Shown here: one piece after another, positions 1 through 6,098 of the stretch
Layout: each line of letters starts with the position of its first letter
Numbering within the stretch: the first letter of the stretch is position 1
Origin: CAVPHV01 sp964465915
GTDB lineage: Bacteria > Actinomycetota > Acidimicrobiia > Spongiisociales > UBA5794
NCBI GenBank assembly: GCA_964465915.1
Contig: CAYXMJ010000083.1
Coordinates: 1-12,983 of the forward strand
DNA: 12,983 nt
Direction of reading: 5' to 3'
Translations under genes and position numbers: made by a program
Notes under the pieces: model-generated
The model's input: the letters and a program-made list of their open reading frames with translations, nothing else
The model's database searches: none
Told to the model about the DNA's origin: nothing

Positions 1-173
1 CGATCACCCCCTCCCAGAATCGATCGGGAGCGTCACGCTTCGCTGGCGAGTCCGCGGCAGGTTCGCGCCAGAACGGCGCGACTACCAGGGCCGATCGGCC
101 CACGCACGACCGAAATCACTCTGCGTGGGCAAGCCCATCGCCCGGTGGTCGGGTTCGATGCCGGCTGCGTTTC

Positions 174-1220
174 ATGCTGCGTGAGCCGCTTCGGTGGTAC
201 GGCCCGCTGCGGCGAACGGCTTTCGCTCGTAACGTGCAAGCTTCCAATTCCATTGAGGGCCACAACGTGAGTCTCGATGACGCCGCCGCCGCGATTGACG
301 GGGGGGTACCGCTGGAGGCCACCGGCGAGGACTGGGATGCGGTGCACAACTACTGGGATGCGATGACGTACATCATCCAGCTCGCCGACGACCCTCATTT
401 CGCGTACAGCGAGGCTGTGGTCCGGAGCCTGCACTTCATGATGATGCGGCACGATCTGAGCGCGATGCCTGGCCTGTACCGGCCTGGCGCCGTGTTCGTG
501 TGGAGCACCGGTGATCGGGAGGTGGTCTATGAGGGCCCCGATCCTGACGGGGTGCCTGCCCTGATCGAGGAACTGGTCATCGAAATGAATGGGGATGCCG
601 GTGCCCACCCGGCGATGATCCGGGCGGCGATGGCGCACCTCAACCTGGTGATGGTCCATCCCTTCAAAGACGGCAACGGGCCGATGGCGCGGGCCCTGCA
701 GACGCTAGTGCTGGCTCGGGAGCGGATTCTCGCTCCCCAGTTCTCCAGTGTCGAGGAGTACCTCGGCCGTAACACCCCCGCCTACTACGACGTGCTTGCT
801 GAGGTGGGGGGCGCGAAGTGGAACCCAGCTCGGGATGCTCGCCCTTGGATCCGGTTCGTGCTGGTCGCTCACTACCGGCAGGCCCTTACCCTGGGTCGGC
901 GGATTCGGGAGTCGGATCGACTCTGGGAGGCTATTGACGGCGAGCGGCGCCAGGCCGGCCTGGATGCACGGACCATGGGGTCCCTCTACAACGCCGCCGT
1001 GGGCTTCCGGGTCCGTCGTCCGGATCACATCGACTACGCCGACGTGAGTAAACGGGTTGCCACCTCCGACTTGAAGAAGCTCGTCGAGGTCGGACTGCTC
1101 CGTGCCGTTGGAGATCGGCGCGGCCGCTACTACGTGGCCAGTGAGCGCCTTCAGGATCTCAACCGGCGAATCCAGGAGGAACCCAGACCGATCCCCAATC
1201 CATTCGAAGACACCGCCTGA
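174..1220 (+). CDS. Fic family protein (AMP-transferase-like) with N-terminal inhibitory motif; 5' end uncertain
   Basis: Fic enzymes usually transfer AMP from ATP to a hydroxyl side chain of a target protein. The Fic core motif is visible at residues 162-173 (HPFKDGNGPMAR), with catalytic His162 and metal-binding Asp166. Residues 24-29 (SNSIEG) fit the inhibitory motif [ST]xxxE[GN], so Glu28 would be the auto-inhibitory glutamate of a class II Fic protein. The C-terminal third (about 265-335) looks like a winged helix, common in this family. The usual first Fic-motif arginine is Pro170 here, while Arg173 is kept. The ATG at 174 has no Shine-Dalgarno sequence. The frame stays open leftward to the window edge without another ATG, GTG or TTG, and the preceding residues (LRF) look conserved in relatives I recall. 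The true start may therefore lie outside the window or be lost by a frameshift. The family is certain; activity and start are not. Confidence 0.9.
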   Translation: MLREPLRWYGPLRRTAFARNVQASNSIEGHNVSLDDAAAAIDGGVPLEATGEDWDAVHNYWDAMTYIIQLADDPHFAYSEAVVRSLHFMMMRHDLSAMPGLYRPGAVFVWSTGDREVVYEGPDPDGVPALIEELVIEMNGDAGAHPAMIRAAMAHLNLVMVHPFKDGNGPMARALQTLVLARERILAPQFSSVEEYLGRNTPAYYDVLAEVGGAKWNPARDARPWIRFVLVAHYRQALTLGRRIRESDRLWEAIDGERRQAGLDARTMGSLYNAAVGFRVRRPDHIDYADVSKRVATSDLKKLVEVGLLRAVGDRRGRYYVASERLQDLNRRIQEEPRPIPNPFEDTA

Positions 1221-1304
1221 GGTTCAACAGACGCCAGCGTCGCGTCGCTCGGGCCGCGCCTGGGCCGCGGGATCACCGTGGCGGGCCGTTGAAACCGCTG
1301 CCGG

Positions 1305-1670
1305 CTACCCCTTCTTGGTGGGCTTGACCGGCAGGGTGCCAATCCACTCCCACGACCGATCGAACCAGGCTGCGAGTGCGGGGGTGTCGCGCAACAACTC
1401 GGCCGGGACAGATGAGTAGCCGCGCATGGTGGCGCCGTACTGGATCACGTCGCCGCTCTCGTAGCTCGAACGGAACTCCTCAGTCAATTCGTCCGAGAGC
1501 CTCAGAGCCACCGACCCTTCGGGGTCGAGGAAGCTGAACATGTGGCCGTTGCGCGAGGTGTAGGGGTTCTTGGCGCCCTTCACCTCGGCGCCGCTCTGGC
1601 TTTCTTCGACTACCGACCGGTATGCCTCGAGCGCCTCGTGCGGTCCCTCGTACTTCGATCCACCGGGCAT
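1305..1670 (-). CDS. Conserved small protein, TfoX/MmcQ-YjbR-like (tentative)
   Basis: This 121-residue protein has no signal peptide or membrane segment and is probably cytoplasmic. It matches a pattern I recall from small actinobacterial and proteobacterial proteins: KGAKNPYTSRNGHMFSFL at 31-48, an ALRL strand at 55-58, a YSSVP segment at 85-89, and a lysine-rich KPTKK end. The layout resembles the TfoX N-terminal/MmcQ fold, but I cannot confirm the family by search, and no function is known to me. The start is well supported: on the minus strand AGGAGGTG lies 4 bases before the ATG. It follows the lipoprotein gene on the same strand after 162 bases and converges on the Fic gene, whose end is 84 bases away. 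Confidence 0.75.
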   Translation of the reverse strand: MPGGSKYEGPHEALEAYRSVVEESQSGAEVKGAKNPYTSRNGHMFSFLDPEGSVALRLSDELTEEFRSSYESGDVIQYGATMRGYSSVPAELLRDTPALAAWFDRSWEWIGTLPVKPTKKG

Positions 1671-1832
1671 GCCTCACCTCCTAGTGACACCGACGCCAAA
1701 CCTACCGGACGGACGGGGCCCAGCGTGATTCAACGCCACGAACCGGGACGAAGTCGGTGTGACCGCGGTTCAGAACGGATGAGTCTGTTGGATGCGATGG
1801 GTGCGAGCTCTCCCGGCGTGCCGCCGAAGTCC
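1671..1832. other. Intergenic spacer between two minus-strand genes
   Basis: This holds the Shine-Dalgarno sequence of the gene ending at 1305 and an 8-bp inverted repeat, acaccgac at 1687-1694 and gtcggtgt at 1753-1760, with 58 bases between the arms. The arms could be an operator or chance. I see no convincing terminator or promoter. Confidence 0.3.
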
Positions 1833-2231
1833 TCAGGAACAGCTGGCCGCTCTCCAGGTAGCCACATTTTCGGCAGCGGTTTCGAACTCGTCGGTGAAGT
1901 ATTCGCTAGCGACCGCGTCCATGTCGGCCTGGGGGATTTGGGTGAAGTCCCCTCCGGCCTCGAGCATGAGTTCGTTGGACGCTACAACACCGTCGGCAAC
2001 CACTTGGGCGTCGGCCTTGATCTCCTCCGGGGCTACTTCCAACCCCTCAGCAAGCAGCGCATCCTCTTCGTTCACGACTTCCACGTTCTCATCCGGCGAA
2101 AGGCCAGTGCGATCCAGCGGCTCGAGCTCGGCGAGGATTTCGCAGAAGCGCTCCGGGTCGGCGGCATCTGCAGAGTCGCCGCAGGCCACAACGAACAGGC
2201 TGAATACAAGCAGTAGGGCTACGTAGCCCAT
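1833..2231 (-). CDS. Small putative lipoprotein of unknown function
   Basis: The 132-residue product starts MGYVALLLVFSLFVVACGDS. A short hydrophobic stretch leads to a VVAC lipobox with Cys17 as the expected lipidation site, so the mature protein should be anchored on the outer face of the membrane. The mature part is acidic and probably helical, with one cysteine near its start (FCEIL) and one near its end (AASCS) that could form a disulfide. I recognise no domain; secreted helical proteins of this make-up are common in Acidimicrobiia-type genomes. The start at 2231 was chosen because GAGGTG lies 8 bases upstream and the signal sequence begins there. The frame extends further upstream to 2453, but that part lacks protein-like composition. 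Confidence 0.75.
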   Translation of the reverse strand: MGYVALLLVFSLFVVACGDSADAADPERFCEILAELEPLDRTGLSPDENVEVVNEEDALLAEGLEVAPEEIKADAQVVADGVVASNELMLEAGGDFTQIPQADMDAVASEYFTDEFETAAENVATWRAASCS

Positions 2232-2779
2232 ATAGAGCACCTCAGGGAGGGAGACAACGTAGAACCGAACCTGCACAGGCGGACGGTTGGCTGTGCGAGT
2301 TCCTTGGCGGCGCCTTGGACATGACGCAGACCACGATGTGATCCACGTTGAACGACCTTCCGCGGACTGCCCAATACCTGATGTCGCCGAGGCCCAGAGC
2401 GTGCACGAGCCGGGCGTGCCGCAAACGGTTGCGCCCGACACGATCCGGAGCATCGTCGCCGGTTGTCAGCCGCAGGGCGGGACAACGCTCTGCGAGCGTG
2501 CCCACGACGCTCCCGGGGGGCACGATGCGAAGCTGTGCGGCTCGCTCTACAACATCGCCCACGCCAGCACCCCAGCTGGACTGATTGTGACTCAGCTGGT
2601 TTCTGGTAGCGACGCTGGCTGAGACCAGGCGAGATCACCCTGGGGTGCCTACGAGACTCTCAGCGGAGGGGGTCTCCGTTTGAGCGCATCGGCCCGGTTG
2701 CGCTACATACCTCCGTCGGGTCTTCACAACTTCTCCACAATCGATTGAGAGAGTGGCCTCAATCGATCAGAAGGAGTAC
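2232..2779. other. Gene-poor spacer, about 550 bases, between divergent genes
   Basis: This region must hold the divergent promoters of the lipoprotein gene (minus) and the two-component operon (plus), but I could not place a credible -35/-10 pair for either. Open frames on both strands (for example minus 2242-2562, GTG start) lack a good ribosome-binding site and have arginine-rich, shadow-like composition, so I do not call them. A short repeat, GAGAC at 2653-2657 and GTCTC at 2671-2675, is present. The right end carries the perfect inverted repeat listed separately. Confidence 0.4.
2740..2767. promoter_or_regulatory. Perfect 10-bp inverted repeat upstream of the two-component operon
   Basis: ATCGATTGAG at 2740-2749 and CTCAATCGAT at 2758-2767 are exact reverse complements, separated by 8 bases. 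The right arm ends 3 bases before the AAGGAG ribosome-binding site of the next gene. It could be a regulator-binding site, for instance for the response regulator encoded downstream, or an RNA hairpin affecting ribosome access. Response regulators of the OmpR class more often bind direct repeats, so the identity of the binder is open. Confidence 0.5.
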
Positions 2780-3127
2780 ATGGTGTTCAGGTTTGCGTTC
2801 CTCGTCCTGGCAGGGTTCGCCTTGGCGGCGCTGCTGTTTGGTGGAGCGGGAAGCGGCGCTGCCGGCGTCGGGTTCCTCGCTCTCTTCCCGCTGCTGTTGC
2901 TGGCGAAGCTCGTCTTCATTTTGGTGATCTTCGGGCTGTTCTCTCGGCGTGGCTATGGGCCTCGGTGGCGTAACAAAGACTTCCGGCCCTTCTGGGGTCG
3001 TGACGCCTCCGGCTCTCGGGGCGCCACAAAGGAGGAAGGCCCCACGGAGACCGATCGCTTCGAGGAGTGGCACCGCATGGCGCACGCTCGCGAAGAGGTG
3101 GATAGCTGGGCTCCGGAGCCCGAGTAA
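2780..3127 (+). CDS. Small two-helix membrane protein in two-component operon
   Basis: The 115-residue product has two hydrophobic segments, about 4-26 and 31-54, followed by a basic stretch (SRRGYGPRWRNK) and a charged soluble tail. The positive-inside rule places the tail in the cytoplasm. Near the end is FEEWHRMAHAREE (94-106), similar to an EWHRxAH motif I recall from small membrane proteins encoded beside two-component systems. The ATG at 2780 sits only 3 bases after AAGGAG (2771-2776); the next codon, GTG at 2783, has better spacing and is a possible alternative. A GTG at 2753 in the same frame has no ribosome-binding site. The response regulator gene starts 42 bases downstream. A sensory or accessory role for the kinase is my inference from position only. 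Confidence 0.72.
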   Translation: MVFRFAFLVLAGFALAALLFGGAGSGAAGVGFLALFPLLLLAKLVFILVIFGLFSRRGYGPRWRNKDFRPFWGRDASGSRGATKEEGPTETDRFEEWHRMAHAREEVDSWAPEPE

Positions 3128-3128
3128 C

Positions 3129-3143
3129 GTCGGATTGTCCGAC
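3129..3143 (+). other. Short hairpin between membrane protein and regulator genes
   Basis: GTCGGA (3129-3134) and TCCGAC (3138-3143) form a perfect 6-bp stem with a 3-base loop, directly after the TAA of the upstream gene. No T-tract follows, so it is unlikely to be a full terminator; it may adjust transcript stability or attenuate downstream expression. Confidence 0.3.
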
Positions 3144-3157
3144 CAATGCCGCCTCTC

Positions 3158-3163
3158 GGAAGA
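3158..3163 (+). promoter_or_regulatory. Ribosome-binding site deciding the regulator start
   Basis: GGAAGA ends 6 bases before the GTG at 3170. The in-frame ATG at 3146 has no comparable site upstream. This favours GTG as the start and gives a protein that begins MTRVLVVEDE, as usual for the family. Confidence 0.6.
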
Positions 3164-3169
3164 TCTGTT

Positions 3170-3850
3170 GTGACACGAGTTCTGGTCGTCGAGGACGAGA
3201 TCAAGATCGCCCGCCTGGTGCGCGACTACCTGCGCCAGGCGGGCTTCGACGTACTCGAAGCCACCGACGGGCCGTCGGCGTTGTCGCTGGCACGCACGGA
3301 GAAGCCCGACATGATCGTGCTCGACCTTGGTCTGCCCGGTAGGGATGGCCTCGACGTGACTCGCGAGCTACGAGCCACCTCATCGGTGCCCATCATCATG
3401 CTGACCGCGCGTAGCGAGGAGACCGACCGGATCGTCGGGCTCGAACTTGGTGCAGACGACTACATCACCAAACCGTTCAGCCCAAAAGAGCTGGTAGCCA
3501 GGATCCGGGCCGTGCTGCGGCGAGCCGACGCGACCCTCGGTGGGGGTGAACTGGTGCGCGCCGGGCCGCTGGAGATCGATCTGCCGAAGCGACGAGTAAC
3601 TATCGATGATCACGAGATTGAGCTGACGGTCAGCGAATTCGATCTGCTCCTGGTTCTGGCTCGCCAGCCGGGGCGCATCTATACCCGCGCGCAGCTGCTC
3701 GATGCGGTGCGCGGCGTTTCGTTTGAAGCGTACGAGCGGTCGGTGGACGCCCACATCAAGAACCTGCGGCGCAAGATCGAGTCCGACCCGCGGCGACCCG
3801 AGTACGTGCTCACGGTCTACGGCGTCGGCTACAAGTTCTCTGATGCCTAG
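3170..3850 (+). CDS. OmpR/PhoB-family response regulator
   Basis: This is a 226-residue DNA-binding response regulator that acts in the cytoplasm. The receiver domain (about 2-115) shows the acidic pair in VVEDE (Glu8, Asp9), phospho-acceptor Asp52 in VLDLGLP, the conserved Thr79 in MLTAR, and Lys101 in ITKPF. The OmpR-type winged helix fills about 128-226, with LTVSEFDLL, the SVDAHIKNLRRKI recognition helix and the YGVGYKF wing. Length is normal. The GTG start is set by the GGAAGA site; starting at ATG 3146 would add 8 residues. The 3' end overlaps the kinase gene by 8 bases, which suggests translational coupling and a cognate pair. The regulon cannot be told from the sequence. Confidence 0.95.
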   Translation: MTRVLVVEDEIKIARLVRDYLRQAGFDVLEATDGPSALSLARTEKPDMIVLDLGLPGRDGLDVTRELRATSSVPIIMLTARSEETDRIVGLELGADDYITKPFSPKELVARIRAVLRRADATLGGGELVRAGPLEIDLPKRRVTIDDHEIELTVSEFDLLLVLARQPGRIYTRAQLLDAVRGVSFEAYERSVDAHIKNLRRKIESDPRRPEYVLTVYGVGYKFSDA

Positions 3851-4955
3851 ACCCCCGGGGCCGAGCCGCGGGGGCTGGAGCTCGGCTCCTTGGGATTCCA
3901 ACGCCGAATGGTGGTCTCAGCGGGAGGGGGCCGAGGCTTGGCAGCAGTTTGGGCGTCGCATGGCTCGGCGCGTCATGGTTGGGTTTGTCGTCTTCCTCGG
4001 CTTCCTCGTCGCTCTTGGGGCCTTCATCGCCACGGCGGTGCTGGGCTCGACATCGGATAGTCGTTGGGTTGCAGTGATCCTGACGCCGCTCGTGGTGGCC
4101 CTCGTCGTCGTGTTGATCGTCCGCTACGTGCGCCGCACGTGGTTTCCCGTTCGGGATCTCATGGCCGCGGCGGACGCACTCGCAGATGGCGACTACACCG
4201 CGCGGGTCGACGCCAGGGGATCGGCGACCGTTCGCCCGGTGGCGCGCTCCTTCAATGCTATGGCTCTGCGCCTCGAGCGGGCGGATCAAGAGAGGCGCCA
4301 GCTACTTGCCGAGCTCGGCCATGAACTCCGCACACCCCTGACGGTTGTGCGAGGCGAAGTCGAGGCGATGCTTGACGGGGTCCACGAGCGGGACGAAGCC
4401 CACCTGGAGCTCCTTTTGGACGAAGTGAGCGTGTTGGAACGTCTGATCGAGGACTTGCGCACCCTCGGCCTTGCCGAGACCGGAGCCCTTGCGCTTCATC
4501 CAGAACCTACGGACCTTGCCCAGCTTGTTGTGGACGCGGTGGATGCCCACCGCCGGCCCGCCACCGCAGCGGGAGTCGACATCGAGGTCCGCCTCGGGCC
4601 GGGCCTGGACGATGTGGTACTCGACCCGATCCGCATTCGCGAAGTGATCACGAATCTGGTGGTCAATGCGGTGCACGCCATGCCCGGCGGAGGCACGCTC
4701 GTAGTGAAGGCCGTCCGCGACGAATCATCGCTGGTCATCGAGGTCATCGACAACGGCGTCGGCATCGCCCCCGAGGATCTCGACAGGGTGTTCGATCGTT
4801 TCCGGAAGGGCTCAACCTCGACCGGTTCGGGCCTCGGCCTCACGATCAGCCGCAACCTCGTAGAAGCTCACGGCGGAACGATCGCGATGTCGAGCAATCC
4901 CGGTCAGGGCACTGCCGTGATCGTCACGCTGCCCCGGGCCGAGCCATCGCCGTAG
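3843..4955 (+). CDS. Sensor histidine kinase, probable intramembrane-sensing type
   Basis: The 370-residue product is a membrane-bound HisKA-type kinase. Two transmembrane helices (about 43-68 and 76-96) are joined by only about 8 residues, so there is no real extracytoplasmic sensor domain. A HAMP domain follows (about 97-150). The dimerisation domain holds phospho-acceptor His160 in GHELRTPL. The ATPase domain shows the N box NLVVNAVHAM (271-280), G1 box DNGVGI (303-308), F box FDRFRKG (317-323) and G2 box GSGLGLTISR (328-337). The ATG at 3843 lies inside the end of the regulator gene and has no Shine-Dalgarno sequence of its own, consistent with coupled translation. The first ~40 residues are soluble and Trp-rich. 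Small-loop kinases usually detect a signal in the membrane or through a partner protein. Confidence 0.94.
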   Translation: MPRPPGPSRGGWSSAPWDSNAEWWSQREGAEAWQQFGRRMARRVMVGFVVFLGFLVALGAFIATAVLGSTSDSRWVAVILTPLVVALVVVLIVRYVRRTWFPVRDLMAAADALADGDYTARVDARGSATVRPVARSFNAMALRLERADQERRQLLAELGHELRTPLTVVRGEVEAMLDGVHERDEAHLELLLDEVSVLERLIEDLRTLGLAETGALALHPEPTDLAQLVVDAVDAHRRPATAAGVDIEVRLGPGLDDVVLDPIRIREVITNLVVNAVHAMPGGGTLVVKAVRDESSLVIEVIDNGVGIAPEDLDRVFDRFRKGSTSTGSGLGLTISRNLVEAHGGTIAMSSNPGQGTAVIVTLPRAEPSP

Positions 4956-5010
4956 TGGCGGCTCGACGCCCAAGGCGGCTGCACTGGTAGCGGGGCGCTC
5001 GCTTGGGTCA

Positions 5011-5030
5011 CCGACGGGGCGAGCCGTCGG
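5011..5030 (+). terminator. Probable T-less hairpin terminator after the kinase gene
   Basis: CCGACGG (5011-5017) and CCGTCGG (5024-5030) form a perfect 7-bp GC-rich stem with a 6-base loop, 55 bases after the kinase stop and 17 bases before the next promoter. No T-tract follows, which is common for actinobacterial terminators, so the call rests on stem and position. Confidence 0.45.
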
Positions 5031-5047
5031 ATCGATCAAGACTGCCC

Positions 5048-5076
5048 TTGACAGGCTAATGCCGTTAGCCTATGGT
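5048..5076 (+). promoter_or_regulatory. Sigma-A-type promoter of the DUF4260-TetR-hydrolase operon
   Basis: TTGACA (5048-5053) is a perfect -35 element. It is followed by a 17-base spacer and a TATGGT -10 element (5071-5076). The expected transcription start is near 5083, about 30 bases before the first start codon. The spacer is filled by one operator palindrome, and a second covers the start point. Confidence 0.8.
5055..5069. promoter_or_regulatory. Operator O1, probable TetR-binding palindrome in the promoter spacer
   Basis: GCTAATGCCGTTAGC is a 15-bp inverted repeat with one arm mismatch. With the flanking G5054 and C5070 it exactly fills the 17-base spacer between -35 and -10. It matches O2 downstream at all but three positions. 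Occupancy would block RNA polymerase. Confidence 0.75.
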
Positions 5077-5079
5077 CGC

Positions 5080-5094
5080 GCTAACAACGTTAGC
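5080..5094. promoter_or_regulatory. Operator O2, probable TetR-binding palindrome over the transcription start
   Basis: GCTAACAACGTTAGC is a perfect inverted repeat with 6-bp arms and a 3-base centre. Its centre is 25 bp from that of O1. It covers the expected +1 site, a standard place for repression. The likely ligand is the TetR-family protein encoded by the second gene of this operon. Confidence 0.75.
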
Positions 5095-5113
5095 CATGAG
5101 AGGGAGACTCGAT

Positions 5114-5563
5114 ATGACGGCCACGACCACCGCCACACCGACAGGCCGGATCTCAATGACCACCATCGCAACCCGTGTCGTTTGGTTCGTGGTGTGGGCC
5201 TTCGTGACGGTCTTTGCCTGGTTCGAAGTCATCAAGCACGGCTACCTCGAAGGGTCGGCGATCGATGCGATCGTGCTGACCACCGTTGCGGTCGGCGCGT
5301 TTGCACTGCCCGACCTGACGTTCCTGGTTGGTGTGGGTCAGCCGGTCGAGAAGGGGTATCTGCCCACCAGGGCCGTCCCGTACTACAACGCCATGCATCG
5401 GTTCCTGCCTCCGCTTCTGCTGACCCTCATCGTCGGTGTCGGCCTGGCGCCACTCGAGCCGGCTGGGCTCGCCCTCTTCGTGGCCGGACTGTCGTGGATG
5501 GCCCACGTGGCGCTCGACCGGGCCGCCGGCTACGGGTTGCGCAATCCAGACGGGAGTCGGTAG
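5114..5563 (+). CDS. DUF4260-family integral membrane protein
   Basis: This 149-residue protein has four hydrophobic segments, about 21-40, 48-73, 98-113 and 115-131. It carries features I recall from DUF4260: an LPD motif at 65-67, YNAMHR at 91-96, and a closing WMAHVALDRAAGYGLRNP (128-145) with His131 and Asp135. No biochemical function is established for the family to my knowledge. The ATG at 5114 has GGGAG (5102-5106) 7 bases upstream. An in-frame ATG at 5072 would start before the predicted transcript and overlap the -10 element, so it is excluded. It is the first gene of the operon, and the TetR gene starts 2 bases after its stop. Confidence 0.85.
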   Translation: MTATTTATPTGRISMTTIATRVVWFVVWAFVTVFAWFEVIKHGYLEGSAIDAIVLTTVAVGAFALPDLTFLVGVGQPVEKGYLPTRAVPYYNAMHRFLPPLLLTLIVGVGLAPLEPAGLALFVAGLSWMAHVALDRAAGYGLRNPDGSR

Positions 5564-5565
5564 AC

Positions 5566-6096
5566 GTGGCACGCCGCGACGAGATCATCCAGGTCGCCGG
5601 TGACCTCCTCGAACGCGACGGTCCTGAAGGGCTCACCATGCGTGCCATCGCCGGGGGACTCGGCATCAAGGCACCATCGCTCTACAAGCATGTCGCCGAC
5701 AAGCGGGAACTCGAGATTGCGCTCATCGCTGAGGGTTTCGTCCAGTTGGCCGAGGCGTTCGAGAAGGCGGTTGCCGACGGTGGCGACCCGGTGCCAGGGA
5801 TTGCCGGCGCATACCGGGTGTGGGCCCTGGACCACCCACACCTCTACAGGCTCATGACGGACCAGCCGCTGCCGCGAGATGAACTGCCCCCCGGGGCCGA
5901 GCAACGTGCCCTGGTTCCCCTCCTCGAAGCGGTCGCCGGCGACCGCGATCGAGCGAGAGCAGCATGGGCCTTCGCCCACGGGATGGTTGCGCTCGAAATC
6001 GCCAACCGTTTCCCACCCGACGCCAACATCGCCGCCGCCTGGCGCGTAGGTCTCGAAGGCATCGCAGCCGGCATCACAAACCCAGAAGGAGAATGA
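5566..6096 (+). CDS. TetR/AcrR-family transcriptional regulator with WHG-type C-terminal domain
   Basis: The 176-residue product has an N-terminal TetR helix-turn-helix (about 22-44: LTMRAIAGGLGIKAPSLYKH) followed by the usual ADKRELE helix. The C-terminal ligand domain shows YRVWALDHPHLYRLM (83-97) and WAFAHGM (134-140), the pattern of the WHG-type TetR C-terminal domain. The GTG start has GGGAG 9 bases upstream and lies 2 bases after the DUF4260 stop. The stop overlaps the first possible start of the hydrolase gene (ATGA). The gene sits inside the operon whose promoter carries two matching palindromes, so repression of its own operon is likely. The inducer is unknown; the hydrolase substrate or product is a reasonable guess. 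Confidence 0.93.
   Translation: MARRDEIIQVAGDLLERDGPEGLTMRAIAGGLGIKAPSLYKHVADKRELEIALIAEGFVQLAEAFEKAVADGGDPVPGIAGAYRVWALDHPHLYRLMTDQPLPRDELPPGAEQRALVPLLEAVAGDRDRARAAWAFAHGMVALEIANRFPPDANIAAAWRVGLEGIAAGITNPEGE
6086..6091 (+). promoter_or_regulatory. Ribosome-binding site deciding the hydrolase start
   Basis: AAGGAG ends only 1 base before the ATG at 6093 but 7 bases before the in-frame GTG at 6099. Normal spacing favours GTG 6099 over the ATG that overlaps the TetR stop. Confidence 0.55.
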
Positions 6097-6098
6097 CT

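Noticed and set aside
33..659. Long minus-strand open frame (208 codons) opposite the Fic gene
   Set aside because: Rich in His, Arg and Pro and antisense to an unmistakable Fic coding region; a shadow frame of GC-rich codons.
1222..1296. Possible long-range stem GGTTCAAC/GTTGAAACC after the Fic gene
   Set aside because: One-base bulge and a 58-base loop with no T-tract; too weak to call a terminator.
1542..2216. Plus-strand open frame of 224 codons across the small TfoX-like and lipoprotein genes
   Set aside because: It runs antisense to two minus-strand genes with good ribosome-binding sites and shows no domain; a shadow frame.
2242..2562. Minus-strand frame of 106 codons in the gene-poor spacer
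   Set aside because: GTG start with a weak ribosome-binding site, no recognisable motif, and overlap with the start of the lipoprotein gene's leader. It could be a decayed gene but cannot be supported.
3702..3842. N-terminal extension of the histidine kinase frame
   Set aside because: It lies wholly inside the response regulator's conserved C-terminal coding region and is Arg/Ser/Thr-rich shadow sequence; ATG 3843 is the sensible start.
5059..5565. N-terminal extension of the TetR frame back to 5059
   Set aside because: It overlaps the promoter and the DUF4260 gene in another frame and reads as Arg/His-rich shadow sequence; the helix-turn-helix begins right after GTG 5566.
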